From: Siniperca chuatsi
Lineage: Eukaryota > Chordata > Actinopteri > Centrarchiformes > Sinipercidae
NCBI RefSeq assembly: GCF_020085105.1
Contig: NC_058052.1
Span: 16,284,233-16,348,232 of the forward strand
Reading direction: 5' to 3'
Length of the DNA: 64,000 bases
Within the stretch, counting starts at the first letter, position 1. Each line of letters opens with the position of its first letter. Shown in pieces: positions 13,001 through 28,000 of this stretch. The translations under genes were made by a program, and so were the position numbers. The notes beneath the pieces were generated by a model, which saw nothing but the letters and a program-made list of their open reading frames with translations, had not been told where the DNA came from and did not search any database.

Positions 13001-16000
13001 CCTCTGCTCTGCAATCCTTAAGCATCAGCTCAGAGCCCTGTGTGCATGCAGAAATACAGGAATCAGCAGGCTTGCTTATCGTGCCCTGCAGCCTAACGTG
13101 CATGAAGATAAGAGGAGAACATATAGGATGATGAATAATGTTGAAGGGGTTTTGTTTCATCTCAGGCGCGTCTCATGTGATCTGTAAACCGAGGCTGTGA
13201 ACAGCAACTGATTCTTTATGTGAATCTCTAGGTGGGAGGAAGTGATACAATGCTGTATGTAACATCGCTGCTGAAGACAACCTCAGGGCAATGTAATTTT
13301 TTATTTTTCAGTTTTATTTCATCCAATTTTGGGGCTATATTTTGTACTACAACAGTATCCAACAGAGTATATTTCAGAAATGTGCTTTCACAAGATTTTC
13401 ATTGATGTAAAATAAAACATCAGTTCATGAATTTGTCTTGATGCACTATTTCAGAAAAGGGTAGATGTTTATTGCACTTTTTGAATACTGAACCCACCGT
13501 AAGTCTCTTTTATCACTATTTTAAGCTGAAATTATGATGTTTTGCTGCCTGCTGATCAGCTAATTGATGCTTTCCATCTCTGAGAGAAATCCTCATTGTA
13601 CATGGTCAGCCCTCATCTCTCAGTGGCCCTCGTCTTTGAAGGGGTTCTTGTTTTTGCTAAAGGACCTTTCGCTGTTGACAGAGTTGACTGGGAAGAGGAT
13701 GAAAAACAGGGACCTCAGCAGCAGAAGAGGTGGGCATGTAGCCCGGTCCTTGATGAAGGACTGGGCTGGAGAGGAGATTACAGCAAGGAGGACCTTCAGT
13801 TTAGAGTGGCACTCAGTCTCCTTCTGCAAAGCAGGTGACTATCTGATCAAACCCTCGCTAGCCTGCACATCTCCTTCGTTAGATGAACATCCAAGTGTTT
13901 AGGAAATACATTTTTTGACTGTCCTTCCAAGAAAAACGTCAGCATCAATCATTTCAGCAAGTGCCAAAAAACGACATGTTAGGTTGGGGTGGATGGATGG
14001 GTCAACAAAACGAAGGTCCCCTTAACAAAGTAGTCACTTTAACCCAAACCGTGAACCTTCCCTAACCCTAAGTGGTTTTTGGTTAGGAAACTACACACTC
14101 GCCTGCCTTGCTTTGATCAAACCTGAACCACTGTTTTGTTTTTCATCAAGAAACACACAGAAATCAAATTTTTGCATCACTTTCAACTACAAGGTTAAAA
14201 CTGGCTTGTGTTTACAGACTGGGAACCCCTTTGATGCCTGTATTTACTGCAGCTCTGAGGATCTCTCACCTCACTCATAAAAAGGTTTTGGCCATGCACG
14301 GAAACACTGTCATACATGAAAACCTGAGATTGAGGTCTGTGTGGGCTGAAATTGGTTACTGCGTAAATTTCATGACTCCTGGTGCTTTCTTGATACAGAG
14401 TGTGAGGTGTACATTGTAGCTCTGTGCTGTTCTGCGTGGGTTTGATGTATCCACTGAAGGCAGATGTTAACATTAATTGTGATAAAAGGTCAAGTATAAA
14501 CCTTAATCCAGCAGATGAGCCCGCACAGATTTCCGCATGAGAGTGTTATTACTGTGTCCTTATTACTGATGAGGCAGTGGTGTACTCCGTGCTGTCACCG
14601 TGAACAAGCCCCTCAGGATAACCACAGTGAACACAGAGCACATCGGACAGCTGACATATACCTAGAAACACCTGTCAGTCACACACACAACCTGTCAGTT
14701 AGACACACATACACCCATCATCCAGCTTCCTGTTTGTTCTTCTTTTTCGATCCACCCAACAAGCACAATATCTGTCTTTCACACACTTTCTTTAGTGACA
14801 CCATGCAGTTCTTCCTGAGCTGGGCCCAATTTCACAGTGGACAGGCTCAGTGGGTGGTGATCCTCACCCCACAGATATGAGGGATTGTGATCTGTCAATC
14901 AGTATTGTGGAGCTCGGCAGCAGGGTGAACAGTCTGCCATGTTTGATGCGGAGGGTAAGCTTCCCCGCTCTGATTAGCAGGAGGAGACCTTTCTGATGTT
15001 ATCAGGTAGATTACAGCGCTCCTGGATACAACTGAGTGTTTTCAGCTCCCAGCTTGCTTCCTCTAATCACTTATGTGTATAAAAAAAAAAAAACGGTAGT
15101 CTTTTCTTCAGAATTTTGGTCTGTGAGCCATATTTTTGAGTGATATAACTTCTCTCCTGTGTGCCAAACTTGTCACCGTGCTCTGTGTCTCATGCTCACT
15201 TTCGTTGTACACTCAGGATAATTTATTTCCCTCGAATACATTTTCTGCAGCCTCTCTTTTATGAAATCATTTATTTCCAGTCCTGTCAGCGCAGCAGGAC
15301 ACTTTCCTCATCGGTCCTGGCAGAAACACAAATACAGAAAGGCTGCTAAATAATGCAGGAGCTGAAGCATCAATACAGGAGACATGGGAGGCATCAGATT
15401 AATGGTCTGGTCGTAAACTCTTTGAACGTCTTACCCTGCTTGACGTGTGACTCCATCAAGTCCAACAAGGTTAAACTACATAACCGACAATCATTCATGA
15501 AGCTCAACTGGAGTGTTGAGTTCAATTCCAGACATAAGCCAGTTTACTGGAAGTGATTTTTCTGTCATTGTGCAGGGGAAATGAGCTTGGCGCTGCAGCG
15601 AGTAGAGGATTAGCAGAGGAACAGTAGCGCAGTGTGGTCGATTTCAGTACTCGAGCGTAGTCCTTGCCAATGATGAAAATATTTACCTCTGTGAAATAAA
15701 ACTGTGAGGGTCAAAGAAGAAGGTCCCAGCTTTCATGAGGGCTGCTTATTTCACATGTGTCAGGATTTATCGTCTAGTAAATGTTTACGGTGATGAGTAA
15801 GTCATCACGAAGGACGGGGGGGGTTGCCGATTGTATCTTGAAATTACTCATGTTTATTATATCAGTTAAAGCAATATGCTCAAAAAAGCTTAAGATCTGT
15901 ACTGTCTCCTGTGGGATTCTGTTATATTTGAAGAATATACAATCATGAATAGGTCTAATTGAATGCCCTTACACCAGAAAATTAGTTGGAAAGGTCCATA

Positions 16001-19000
16001 CTGTCTGTATGATTTCTATTCACTTTTTCTATATTTATTTAATATTAAAGGCCATGATATTATATATTCTTAATCAGCTTCTTACCAAAGAGTGATGGGG
16101 TCCTACAAGAACATGCTATTTTCTGACAAAGCTGAAACAGTTTTGGTTGTTTCACAGGAGAGGTTTCTGTATTTAAGTGTTTTTCTTTGCTTTTCTCACC
16201 AGTTTTAATTGAGCAGGGTTGGGGAGGACCAATCAGAGCTTAGCATTATTTGAATGAAAATGTGATGACAGTTGTGGTATTGTTTTCTGATGTTGCTAAG
16301 TACCTAATTTGAGTTTCTAAGTGTTAAAATCTTAATAAGGGTGTTTTTTAGCTTTGATTGTTGCTTACTTAGTCATGAATGTTTAATGATATAAAAACAG
16401 TTTTCAGGGGCTTTGAAATGAACATGAGGCCTTACAATGTCCCTGAATGCAGCTTAATGTATCTAAAATTACACCTGTCTTCCTCACTAATATTGGCTCT
16501 TTTCTCTCCTTTTGCTGTCCTTTAACCAGGAGGTAGAGGTCAGTTCTCTCCAGCCTTTGTACAATATCTTTTTCATTCGTAACTCATTTCCTTGTTTTTT
16601 TTGTGTCTCTGCTTCTTCATCCATCTTCTCTTTTTTCTTTTTTTTTCAAATCTCCTTCAACTTGCCCATTTTAATTAGAACGATTAATGTTCTAATTAAG
16701 TGGGAAAAATAGGCAGAGCACTTAAAAGGCAGATCAACCCCAATACCATATGTCTCACATATAGGCATTGGGTGTGGATTTTTTGTGCTCATTTCCATAT
16801 AGATGTACATCCACAGTGCATACCCATCTGTCTCTGGTGTGACTCACTTGGCTAATTATCATGCTGCAAGACTAATGTACACATTATAATCAGTGTGCAA
16901 TGATAATGTAAACTACTTCACTTCTCTATGAAGATGACAGAGTGTTAATATGTTATGCTATCAACAACACTGTGCACTCAGGCCTGCAGTGCAAATTACA
17001 TGGCTCCTCATTCTCTGCAACTGCTAAAAAAGGATTGTTTTCTTCATGTTTCTGCAGGATGATTATGTTCGTACCTGGGATGAAAATCAAGGCTCTAATG
17101 ACAGTAAGTCTCACACCATCTCATCTCTTTCTCACTGTATGGTTAGTTAAATCCCTGAATGCCATTTAATATAAAAGTGTATTGTTGGTTTTTGCTAGTT
17201 TAATATAGGCTTATATATATGGCATCATATTTGTGCCTTAATCCTGAGCCTGATGACACATTTTGAGCAAGCCCATAAATTATATTTTGTAATATTTTAT
17301 ATACCGTAAGACGATCCTGATTAAAAGACGATGACGATTATAAGAAAAATGCCTGTTTTTGGAAAATGACTTTTCCCCTGGTCTTGTTTACTTTTTCTCT
17401 CATAAAAGTGAAAGATGAAATTTTTTTATTTAAGTGTGCTTTACTGGTTGCAAAAAATCTTTTTCTGTGGTCAAAATGTCTCATCACGCACTCGGATTGA
17501 GGCACAAACATAATTCCATATGTTGGCCAAATAAGAAAAAACTTATTTTTTTGGTGTAACTGCTTGGGATGCTTGCTGATGTAGTGAAAGCAAAGCCACA
17601 TGATTTATTGAAACTGAACTGTGGCCTGTATTTCAGCTGTGATGCTTCCCAGGCCATCAGTGGTTCATCATATTAGACAGCGTTGCTTATGTTCTGTGTT
17701 TGTATTCTGGGGTCAGCCGCTCGCTGTTCACACTTGTAGTGGTTCCTCAGCGAAAAGGTTGGAAGATGTTAGTGCTCTGTTTTACCTGCTTGAGTGGATC
17801 TGATGTGCCTCCCCCAGGAGACGCTAAACATTGGCTCGACTTCAACCACCACTTCGTTCTGCTTTCTCCTTTTTCTCTTTCTCTGCTGCACTCGAGCAGG
17901 AGCTGTGCGTTGAGACTGACTGTCTGAGGTCTCCTCGACTACTGCTGCAACTCCAGCCTTAATTGAGCCCCTGCAAGATGAATTCATGACAGAGTCGTGT
18001 CCTCAACCATTATTGCTTGATTTGCAGCTTAAATGAAGTCAGCTGAATGGCAGAGTCCATTAGAGCAATTTCCATGAACTTAATGAAGGACTAATTATGG
18101 TTTCCAATGAAAGGCAAGAGAGTGAAGTAAATGCATGAGAAGAGAGTGAGACAGGGGTGGGGGCTAATATGCCTTGATTTAGTGTAAAGTGACTGACATC
18201 AACATTATTCCTGCCAACTCTAGGGCAGTTTGGTGATGAGGAAATTGTGGACTGGTGGGAGGAAGCAAGTTGATTAGTGTAGGAGGTCATGATAGGATGA
18301 AAATGGAACAAGGAAAAGTGAAAGGATGTCTTTGTGCTCTGTTCATCTGTAAAGAGGTGGTCATTAGCCTGCAAAAGCACATGCACAAAAACATGATACC
18401 CTGAAACTGTAATGAGGTGTAATGCTTTAATGTGTCACGTGTTGTGTCACCTTGTGCTTCATTTGTATTTCTAAATTTAAAATGAACCAGTAACTATAAT
18501 TTTCATTTACAGAAATATTGACACTGTCAATGCCTGGTGAAGGCGCTACGGAGAAATGGCATTTAAATAATTCCTTTCTTCCAAAAGATATTCCCTCATT
18601 TGGTGTTTTGATGATGGTGGTGGAGAGTGCTGTGTAAAGCCGGGCAGACACTGTACAATCTAAGTTCGATTTCACCCGAATTGGTCACCCTCGACTAATT
18701 TTAGAATCGGGCCAAAGTTCTGCCAGATCGATTGTCGTTTGGCGTTCAGTTTGAGGGGGGTCACGATGCTTGATCAATTACCCGAACGATCAACTATCTG
18801 GCTCTCGGAAGATCATTTGGATTTCTGGCATGTCCAAAATTTTGGTCAGCTGTCTTGCAGTTTGAGCAGCTCCACGGCCTAATTTCCCACATGACTGCTG
18901 TCTAAAGATCTGCTATAAATTGTAGAGAGCTTGTTTTAATATTACTGGAGTAGTATTATACTGTACATGTTGTGGCTAAAAGTCTTGATAACAGTCCTGT

Positions 19001-22000
19001 TGTGAACAGACAGACCATATTGTCTGCATATTCCAAACCAAGTGTTTTAGTTGCATAACTCTAACCATACTATAATTTATTTCCCATTACCGCAATCTTT
19101 CCCAAATCTTGACCATACCATTGTTGCCATGCGTAAATATTGCAGAATTTGAAAAGCATTGGCATTGGATGTCATTGAACGTAATCCTGGCATTTGCAGA
19201 ATCGTCCAATATTGACGTTCTTGTATGGCAATAGAGTTGAAATAATACACCAACTTTTGTCTGGGTTCAGAGTCAACCTAGCCGACATAGATCAACTTCA
19301 CAAGTGGCATCTCAATAATGTAGGTGTTCAACTGTGTGTGCTCAGCTTTTAGGAACCTTTAGCAAAGCTTTATACGCTTGCCTTAGGTTGTCATATGAAT
19401 AGTACACAGCATAAAGTCCTTTATCTATCTATTTCCCTTTCTCTCATTTTGACATGAGTGTGCTATCTCCCTGCATTGATCTGCCTTCCTTTATGAGTGG
19501 CCTAATGAAGCGAGGGAGCAAAAACAGAAGATTTGTCCCTCTGAGACATCACTAAATCATTGTGATGTCTTTACTCCCAAGCTTGGACGAGCCTGCAGGC
19601 CTCATTTCTCAGCCAGGCAGCCCAGACCGCTACGCCGCCGTGCGGAGGAAGACAGAGCTTTTGAACTGTCAACACTCCTAACACACAGGCAGTCAACGCC
19701 AGTCAACAGACCGAGGTGGAAATTTGCATTCAGGAACCACACTCTACTTGAGCCAGCGCTGTGCTGAGTGAGGGAGAGGTCAGAGTAATTTGCAGTCGAT
19801 TTCTACAGTCAATTCATCGGTCAGGCAACTGATTGAATCACTTTGCTCTTAAGACAGTAAACAGTGCGGGAGAATAGTCATAATTGGGACTTGTAAAAAC
19901 AAACAAGTGTATATGAACACACACTCATGCACAAACACACCAACACTCAAGTGTTTGTGTACAGCACTCACAGAATACCTGATCCTTACCTGATACCCTG
20001 ATTATACATACACTTTCAAGTGTACCTTGGTTTTCCAGAAGCTTATCTCAGCCAGCGAGGCCAGGTGAATGGACACTTTCTGGCAAATCACTGGTTTCAG
20101 ATCAATGGCAGACACTAAGGAGATAGGAAAACGTGCTAAGTCCACACTCCACAAGGTCTAGAGTTTGGAAAAATGCCCTCTGTTAGACCTCTCCACCGCT
20201 ATTAACACGTTCTTACTTCACAATATTCACCAATTCAGACTCTTCCCCCACCAGGGAGTCTGCCCAGCTCTTTGTACACGCTGTACACATCTTGCATCTG
20301 GACCACTACAACTCTCAACCTCCAAAAACAGCCTCTACAATCCTCCAGAGACTACTGCTGCCCTTCTCACCTTCACACTCCAGAAATTTGTCCAGTGTCA
20401 CCCCTTCTTACTCTCCCTCCTCGGGCCACCTGGGGCTGCTTCTATCAAATTCAAAACCCCACATACAAGGCTGTGAAGGGATCAGCATGTTACTCCAACT
20501 CCAGAGGGGAGCCAACCCCCCCATGTATTTAAAAAATACAAAAAATCTTTGTAAGACATGCCTCACACCATCTTCTTGCTACTGAATTTCCTCTATTCAA
20601 CATTCTCTAATTAAGCTCAAATATAAATCCTTCATGTTGTATCTAATTGTAGCTTGAATTTTGGTTATTTCCCCTATATTATTTTATTATATTTTTATAA
20701 TATATCATTTTATAGTATTTATTTTTATTATATTATTTTTACTTTCACAATCATTCTGTGGTCACAGGAATGTTTTCAGGAGATTTAAAGATGCACTAAT
20801 AAATATTTTTATGTTAATGGAATAGTTTGACATTTTGGGAAATATGCTTATACTTTTTTGCCAAGAGTTTGTTGAGAAGTTCGATACCAATCTCATGTCT
20901 GTACACTAAATAGAAAGCTAAAGCCACCCATGACTAAAGACTGGAAGCAGGGGGAAACAGTTAGCCTGGCTGTGTTTAAAAAAGCCACCTACCAGCACTA
21001 ATTAACACATTGTATCTTATTTGTTTAATTTGTACAAAAACAGAAATGTATGAGCAACAAGTTGCCAAGCTTCCTGCTGGCACTAGCTTCATATTTAGCT
21101 GTATTGATTTACTCATATCTCGACAACATGGTGAACATTTGCAACTATTCCTTTTACGCATAATCAAATATGTAATTTGAAAGGTTTCACTTGTAGTCAC
21201 AAACCCACAGAGAATTATCACCTCACTCAACAGTCCCCCTCAGCTCTATTGAGCTTTTTAGCATCTTTAGCATTGTTTTGGTTTTACAGCCCGCAACTTA
21301 ACTGGTTTGGTTCAGTCTCACAACTCCCATCAAACTTGTTTCCAGCCACAGTAGTCAGGTGCTTTCAGTGAACCCACTGTATGCTAATTTTATGTGTCAA
21401 ATAGCAGACAGAAAAAGTTAGCAGCTAGCTGGTGAACATAGTGGAGCATTTAGCAGCCAGGTATTTTTCTAAGGAGTTGGTGGAGACCAAAACAGAGCTA
21501 AAGGGAGAGTGAATAATGGCACAACTCCAAATAAATGCTAACGTTGCTCCATATATGCTGGATGTGTAAATAAGCAACTTTTGCCATCACAGGTGACAAT
21601 ATCAGGGTTGTGTTTTCAGCTTGTTGCACTGCCCGCGAGTAGCCCAAAAAACAATAGTTTAGACCTTTATTCTCATTTTCTTGGCTTGCTGGTTATTTTT
21701 TGTCACTGTGGGAATTCAAGCCTATTTTTGCATTAACTGGATAAACAATTATAGACATGCCAGAGACATGTCTGGCTTCACTGCTACCTAGAAAACAAGA
21801 TAGCACTGATGATATTAGAGACTGAGTGCATAAATAGTAGATAAGAGGGTTGATGATGAGGATGTGGCCTGAGCTCTGCTTCCGTTATCCTCAATCTGCA
21901 GGGATAAACCTCATGCAAATCTGGATTGGATTAGACTGAAGCACAGGGAGCCTAATTAGGAGAGGTTTACTGCTGCAGGCATTAGTTTAATACCAAAGGA

Positions 22001-25000
22001 GAGACTTTTGAAAAGTAAAAATGGAAATAGGTGGGTGCATCTGGAGTTGTACAGAGAAAGAGAAAATAATAAACACGCAGGCATAGCAAGAAGGAGAATA
22101 CACAGTGAAGACGTCTGATATGAGGAGAAGACAAAAGAATGTGAAAAGAATGAAGAAAGGTAGATTGATAGACATTATTGCACAACAGGGGGTTAAGAAA
22201 CAGAGAGGGAGAGAGTTCTCAGAAACACCAGATTGAGCTGCAAATCACAGTCAACCCAGAAATGATTCCTGGACCACAGAGAGCCTGTTGCTATGGAAAC
22301 GTCATCATCACAGGCACTGCTTTAATCCATGGAAGCCTGTTAAGTTAACATGAGGCTCAGGCGGCCACCTTATGCTTCTGTACTCACAACACAAAGCTGT
22401 GCCAGCATTGTAGCCGCTCGCTACCAACAAGATTTATTTACAAATGTTTTGCTATTAGAAGGCAGGATTATCTGCTCTCTGTTTATATGCTGCTTCTTTT
22501 AATTTCTTTTGCTTAAGTATCGGTTAATTCTTCATTTGATGGATTGCAAAATACATCGTTTTGTGTACTTACCCCTCTACCTACTGTGCTGTATCCCCAT
22601 TAGTACCATAATCTCCTTGTCCTCCTTTGTAAGACGGGGGGTGAAACATCAGACCTGCAAGGAGAAAAAAAAAGGCGACAGCGACAAAAGAGGAGATAGT
22701 TGCGAAAGAGCAAGACAAAAGGCAGAGACGAACAGAGAGAAAAGCTGGGAGATGTGTGTGATACTGTACACTGAGATACTCTACACAATCAATGCCAACT
22801 GGGATACGTCGCAACCAGAGAATAAGGCTCCACTGTGGACAGTCTAAATGGATGAGGAGTCTGCATCTGGGCATTAATGCCTTCGAGCCTCACTGTTTCT
22901 CAGTCAGAGCAGTCAGTCAGTCAGTTATACAACCAGCTCAGCCATGACAGGGGGGGTGTATTGTTTTGGATTTGCTTCTCAAATCAGATATCTGTCGGTT
23001 CGCTTCAGTAATCCTGTGATGTAGACAGCATTAATGTATTTAGCCACTGGAAAGGACAAGAGAGGAGATCCTAAGCCTGCCTGCTGAATTATAATAGTGC
23101 CATAAAACAGGATACATTAAGAGCAGCGGATGGATACAAGCACCTCTGCTAATAAGCTGTATTCCGGTGTACTGTACTGATTGATAGTGTAGGTGAATAA
23201 AGGCTAGGGGATAGAAGAATACAGCTAGAGAATACAGTGTGACATCCGGGTCGGGCTCAAGGTGGCCTGCTAGGAACAGACAGCTGTGACATATGAGTGT
23301 GTGTGGGGTGTTGACACACACTCCAGCATTAGCTGCTAGCAGAGGGTGTGATGGATGGGGCAGAGTGAGCTAGCCATGCATGCTTTAGCCTCCATTGCAA
23401 AAAGCATTCGTCTTAGCAGGTCACCTAAAGTTTAATATTAAAATTGTATTTACATTATCACAAAGATGATTTTACAATAACTCAAAACAAGCACAGCTGC
23501 ATTTGAAACAAACTAATCTGCTTCATCCTGTTAGAAGGTCTTTTAATTTTCATGTTCAGTAATAATATTTTTTTTTCTACCCTCAGTAAAGCACAAAATG
23601 TCTCAAGATGCATATTTGTTACAGCGAAAGACCAACAGTTCTGCACCACTCTAATACTTTAGACTGACTCTCAGGTTATGCTGAGCAAATAGAAGAGACA
23701 GATAGAGAAAGGGGTATAAAGTGAAGCAGTGAGGATACTACAGTACAGGCCTACATCTCATTTTCTATTTTTTCCCAGATGTAGACACCACCAAGGACCC
23801 CTGTCAAAAGGTTAAGTGCAGCCGACACAAGGTGTGTATCGCCCAGGGCTACCAGAGAGCTGTGTGCGTCAACCGAAAGAAACTTGAACACAGGTGAGTG
23901 TGTGTAGCCCCTGGGCAAGAACTGACTAACTCCCAAAACACACACACAGCCAAAAATCTTCTCTGTTAATGCACACTTACATGAGGTCAACACAACCAAG
24001 TTAACAGTCAGTGGCTTGTGCTGGTCTGGGATGAGTTTCTCTGTCGGCCACAGCGGTAATATTAAAGCTTGTTTGTGCGCCAGTGCAGTACAACTGCCTG
24101 CTGTTTAATGATAAGCTAATACATTCAGACAACATGGAGGGGGGCTGGTTGCTTCATGTTCTGGTTGGTGCTGCTGTGTCTGTACTCTGAATTAGCACAG
24201 CAGTTGCTGTCTCAGCTGGACTTAGTGGTGGCTGAAGTGTTTGTGTGTCCTCTGTTCTGCAGACTGAAGCAGCCTGCTCTCAGGTCTCCTGATGGAAACT
24301 GTCAGCCCTGTCCCATCTCCTCCACTGGGCCTGTGTGTGGATCAGACGGACACAACTATGCCTCAAAGGTACACTGAAGCAAATTATGTACCCATAGGGC
24401 TGGGCATTAATTCAATACTATCAGTTTATCTACCTTCAGTGGTTTCATGTGTTGATGATATGATCATATAATTGTATAATTTTGCTGAATTCCTGCAGTC
24501 CAATTTAAGGATTTAAGCAAACTGCAATTAAAAACTAACTGAATTAGTTATTGAAGGTTTTGTTTTGTGCATTTGAAGACTTTTGTCTGATGTAAAGCAT
24601 AACAATAGAACACAGTTCATTGCATTGAACACCAGTGTCATCATTTTCTGTGATTTTGCAAATATTTGAAATAATGTGATATACGCTCACTTGCCAGTTT
24701 ATTAGAAACACCAGTGCAATAAATCCTCCCTTCATGTTCAGTTTTTGAGAGGTGTTGATTCAACTATATGATTATTTTGGAGACTGTAGTTTATGGTGCT
24801 GTTGAATCATACTGAGAGGTGTTATATTATGACCTACCCATTTATATCAATGAAGGTAGAGTAAATAATAGTAACACCAGCATTACACAACATTCAATTC
24901 AACAGCACCACAGACTCCAGCCTCCAAAATGATCATAAAGTTGAATCAATCACCCCTCTAAAACAGTTTCAACAAAAACATTACATTATAAACTTCACTA

Positions 25001-28000
25001 AGGTAGGATTTATTGCAGGACTGTTGTATAAGACTGCATTAGTTTTACCTGTCTGTACCTAATAAACTGTAAACTGAGTGTATATTGATAATAGAAATAT
25101 ATTTTTATTAATATTGTGATATTGATTTCAGCCATGTCTTACAAACATACCCACCTCATATATATATATTTTTTAAATCATATAGGCTACAGTCTGAAGG
25201 ATGCATTACTGTTACTTATCAATGTGTCGTCTTTGAGACGATACATTGGGAGATATTAAATGTCCCACCCAAAATAGTTCATTCATAAAAATCATAATTA
25301 AAAGAAAAAGAAAAAGAAAAGAAAGAAATTGCATTGCCCTTCTTCTCGCCCATCTTTTAAGCTGCTCTAATCAAATGTTTTATATTAATGCATAAAATGT
25401 GTAATTTGAAAGGGGTCGTTAGTAGTGATGAATCAACAGAGAATTATCACACGGCTCTGCAGTTCACTTCAGCTCTGTGGAGTATTTAGCAACTTCAGCT
25501 TGTTTTGCTTTTTTGACCCGCAAATTTACTGCTCTCATTACTCTCATCAGTGTTGTTTTCAGATGCAGCAGGCATCTGTTTTCAGCTAGAAATCTCTGAT
25601 AAACCCACTGTATAATACCTGCTCAGCACCAAACAACAAACAGACAAAGTTAGCAACTACCTTGTGGAAAATAGTAGAGCATTTAGCAACTAAAGAGCCA
25701 GATATTTCCCTCAGGAGTTGGTGGAGACCAAAAATGGAGCGAAAAAGGAAAGTGAAGATTGGATGTCTTCATTGTCTTCTGAATGTACAACTGTTTGCTA
25801 ACACCATAAACATTATGAGGTGTTAACATGTCAATATTTAATATTTTCTTGTGCTTAATCAGTGTAATGAACATGTGCGTTTTGCTGAAAAGAAAAGAAA
25901 TTAAGATAAAAAATAATCACTGGGTGTAGGTGGAGGGTGTGAATCATTGGCAGTGGAACTGTACAGCATCCCCCTCAACAAAGAAGTGACGATTATGCTC
26001 ATGTACGTGTGGATTCAGCATCATATGTTCTGTATGCTTTGTAATAACATATGTTGTGTTAGAATTGCTAAAGTAGTCTTGACACCTGTTACCAATATAG
26101 GTTATACTAACAGACACGTGTTAAAATCTCTGCACTGAAATACTATACAGTACATATGTATAACAATATGTGCATCAGTCAGGTGCTGGTACATTTATTC
26201 ACAGCTTTGACTTTGTGTTTTATACATGCTAACCAGTGATTTGTTCATTTTTAACAGGGTGGGTGGCCCAATGGGAACACCCCACGACTACACTTTGCTA
26301 CTTGTCACTTTGATCATGAAGGTGACACTATAGAGTATATAGGCTACAATATAAAATAGAATCGAGTATTTATAGTATATAGTTTAGAGAATATTACAGA
26401 TCCAAGACGAAACTGACAGAAGGGCAGGACTGAGAAAAAAAAGCACAATTACAAATCCGTCTGCTACTTCGGCACCACGGACAGCACCATGGATTTATCA
26501 ATACACAGCACAGTTAGGCTACTGATATTTCAGAGCCATAGATTCTAACTTGCACAAACCTCAGTCATATAAAGGAGCAATGAGTCAGGCAGACTAGACT
26601 AACATATTCATCTAAACAACCCCTGTGCCCCTGCACTCTCTCTGCTACTAGGGGATGGCAGGTTAACAAGGGGGATGCATTTTGTTCATTGGTATGAATT
26701 GGTATGTTGATGGAATCCCCCCTCAAATGATCTACTGGTACTAATATAATGTATTATGCATTGTGGTGTAAATATTGACATTCACTTGCACATTCAGAGC
26801 TGAGCAGTGTGAAGAGACTCTCAGGGGAAAAACTGAGACAAAAAGCCATGATATATGGCCTCAGAAGGACCAATTGGTGGCTTGTGGTGACAGAATCCCA
26901 TGTGTTTATTGATTTATGTTTTGTCTTTTGGATCACTATTCCTGACCTTGTGTGCAAGCAGAGGTTGGAAAGTGCAAGTCTCATATTTGAATTAAGGCAG
27001 TCAGTCACCTCATGAATATTTGATCTGTGTTGCGGCAATAACTCATTTTATTTCACCTTTGTGTCCCCTTGTCGATGTTGCTGGTGTGTGTGTGTGTGTG
27101 TTAATGCAGGTATGTGTGTGTTTGTGTTGCAGTGCAAGCTGGAGCAGCAGGCGTGTCTTACAGGGAAGGATCTTACCCTGAAGTGTTCAGGTCTGTGTCC
27201 TTGTCCAACTGCTGGCCCTACATCCATGGAGAGTAAACATGGTACGATCAAACACACACCAATACACACAACAACTATGACAAAAATAAATATATTTAAT
27301 ATGAATTCACTGGTAATCACTGCAATGCAAGGCTTCCTATCTCTCTTTTTTATTCTGTATCTCTGTCTCACACACAATAAGTACAATCATCACAACAACA
27401 TGAAAAGGTACAACAAAAATCATATTATTCCTCTCCCTGTGGCCTCCACAGAGAGCTGTACCGGACAGGATCTGGCTGATCTCGGGGAGCGTCTGAGGGA
27501 CTGGTTCCAGCTACTGCAGTCCAATGCCAAGCAGAACAATAATAGCAAGCCTGGTGCCAGAACCACTGCAGCCAGCACCACATCAGGTTACTATTTAATG
27601 AATCCCAACTGTATTAAGAGGGAGTTACAATACTTTAGTTACAGGCAGTATACTATAAAAATGTCTAAACAAGTTGTTAAGTCTTTTATTATATGAACAA
27701 TGGATGTTGTTGCCCAGGAGCTACTGCTGATATAAAAGTTGACACTACAGTTCTTGCAGATTTTACACTACACAACTCTGGATGTGTAATATCACAAAAA
27801 AACCATTGGTGCCTCAGAAATAAATAAACATGGCATTTTCTGGCTCAAGAAGCAGCACCCATGTGCAACAGTAATTATGCCATGCACTGACTGCAGTTGG
27901 AAAAGAAAAAAGAAATCCAACAGGGAAAATAAAATCCTCAGGAATTTAGCTTTATGGTTCTGCTGGTGTTGCCTCCGCCTTCATGTTTTCTGCAGCTCTG

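Larger units (their letters stand above)
3781..16529 (+). other. SPOCK2: SPOCK2 intron 1 (12.7 kb)
   Basis: The donor is GAC|GTAAGT and the acceptor is CCAG before the 9-nt exon 2. No internal gene is recognisable. It contains a long (TA)n microsatellite, a repeat near 11590-12045, and old repeat-like text around 13935-14115 (CCCTAACCCTAAGTGG style, common in fish). Enhancers may lie here, but none can be named from sequence alone. Confidence 0.8.

Noticed and set aside
18635-18850. Possible eroded DNA transposon in SPOCK2 intron 3
   Set aside because: The text looks repeat-like, but no second copy or inverted ends could be found in the window, so it is only mentioned in the intron entry.
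27061-27696. A 211-codon open frame on the plus strand
   Set aside because: It is an uninterrupted read across SPOCK2 exons 6 and 7 and the short intron between. The splice sites at 27241 and 27452 and the testican alignment show the intervening part is intronic.
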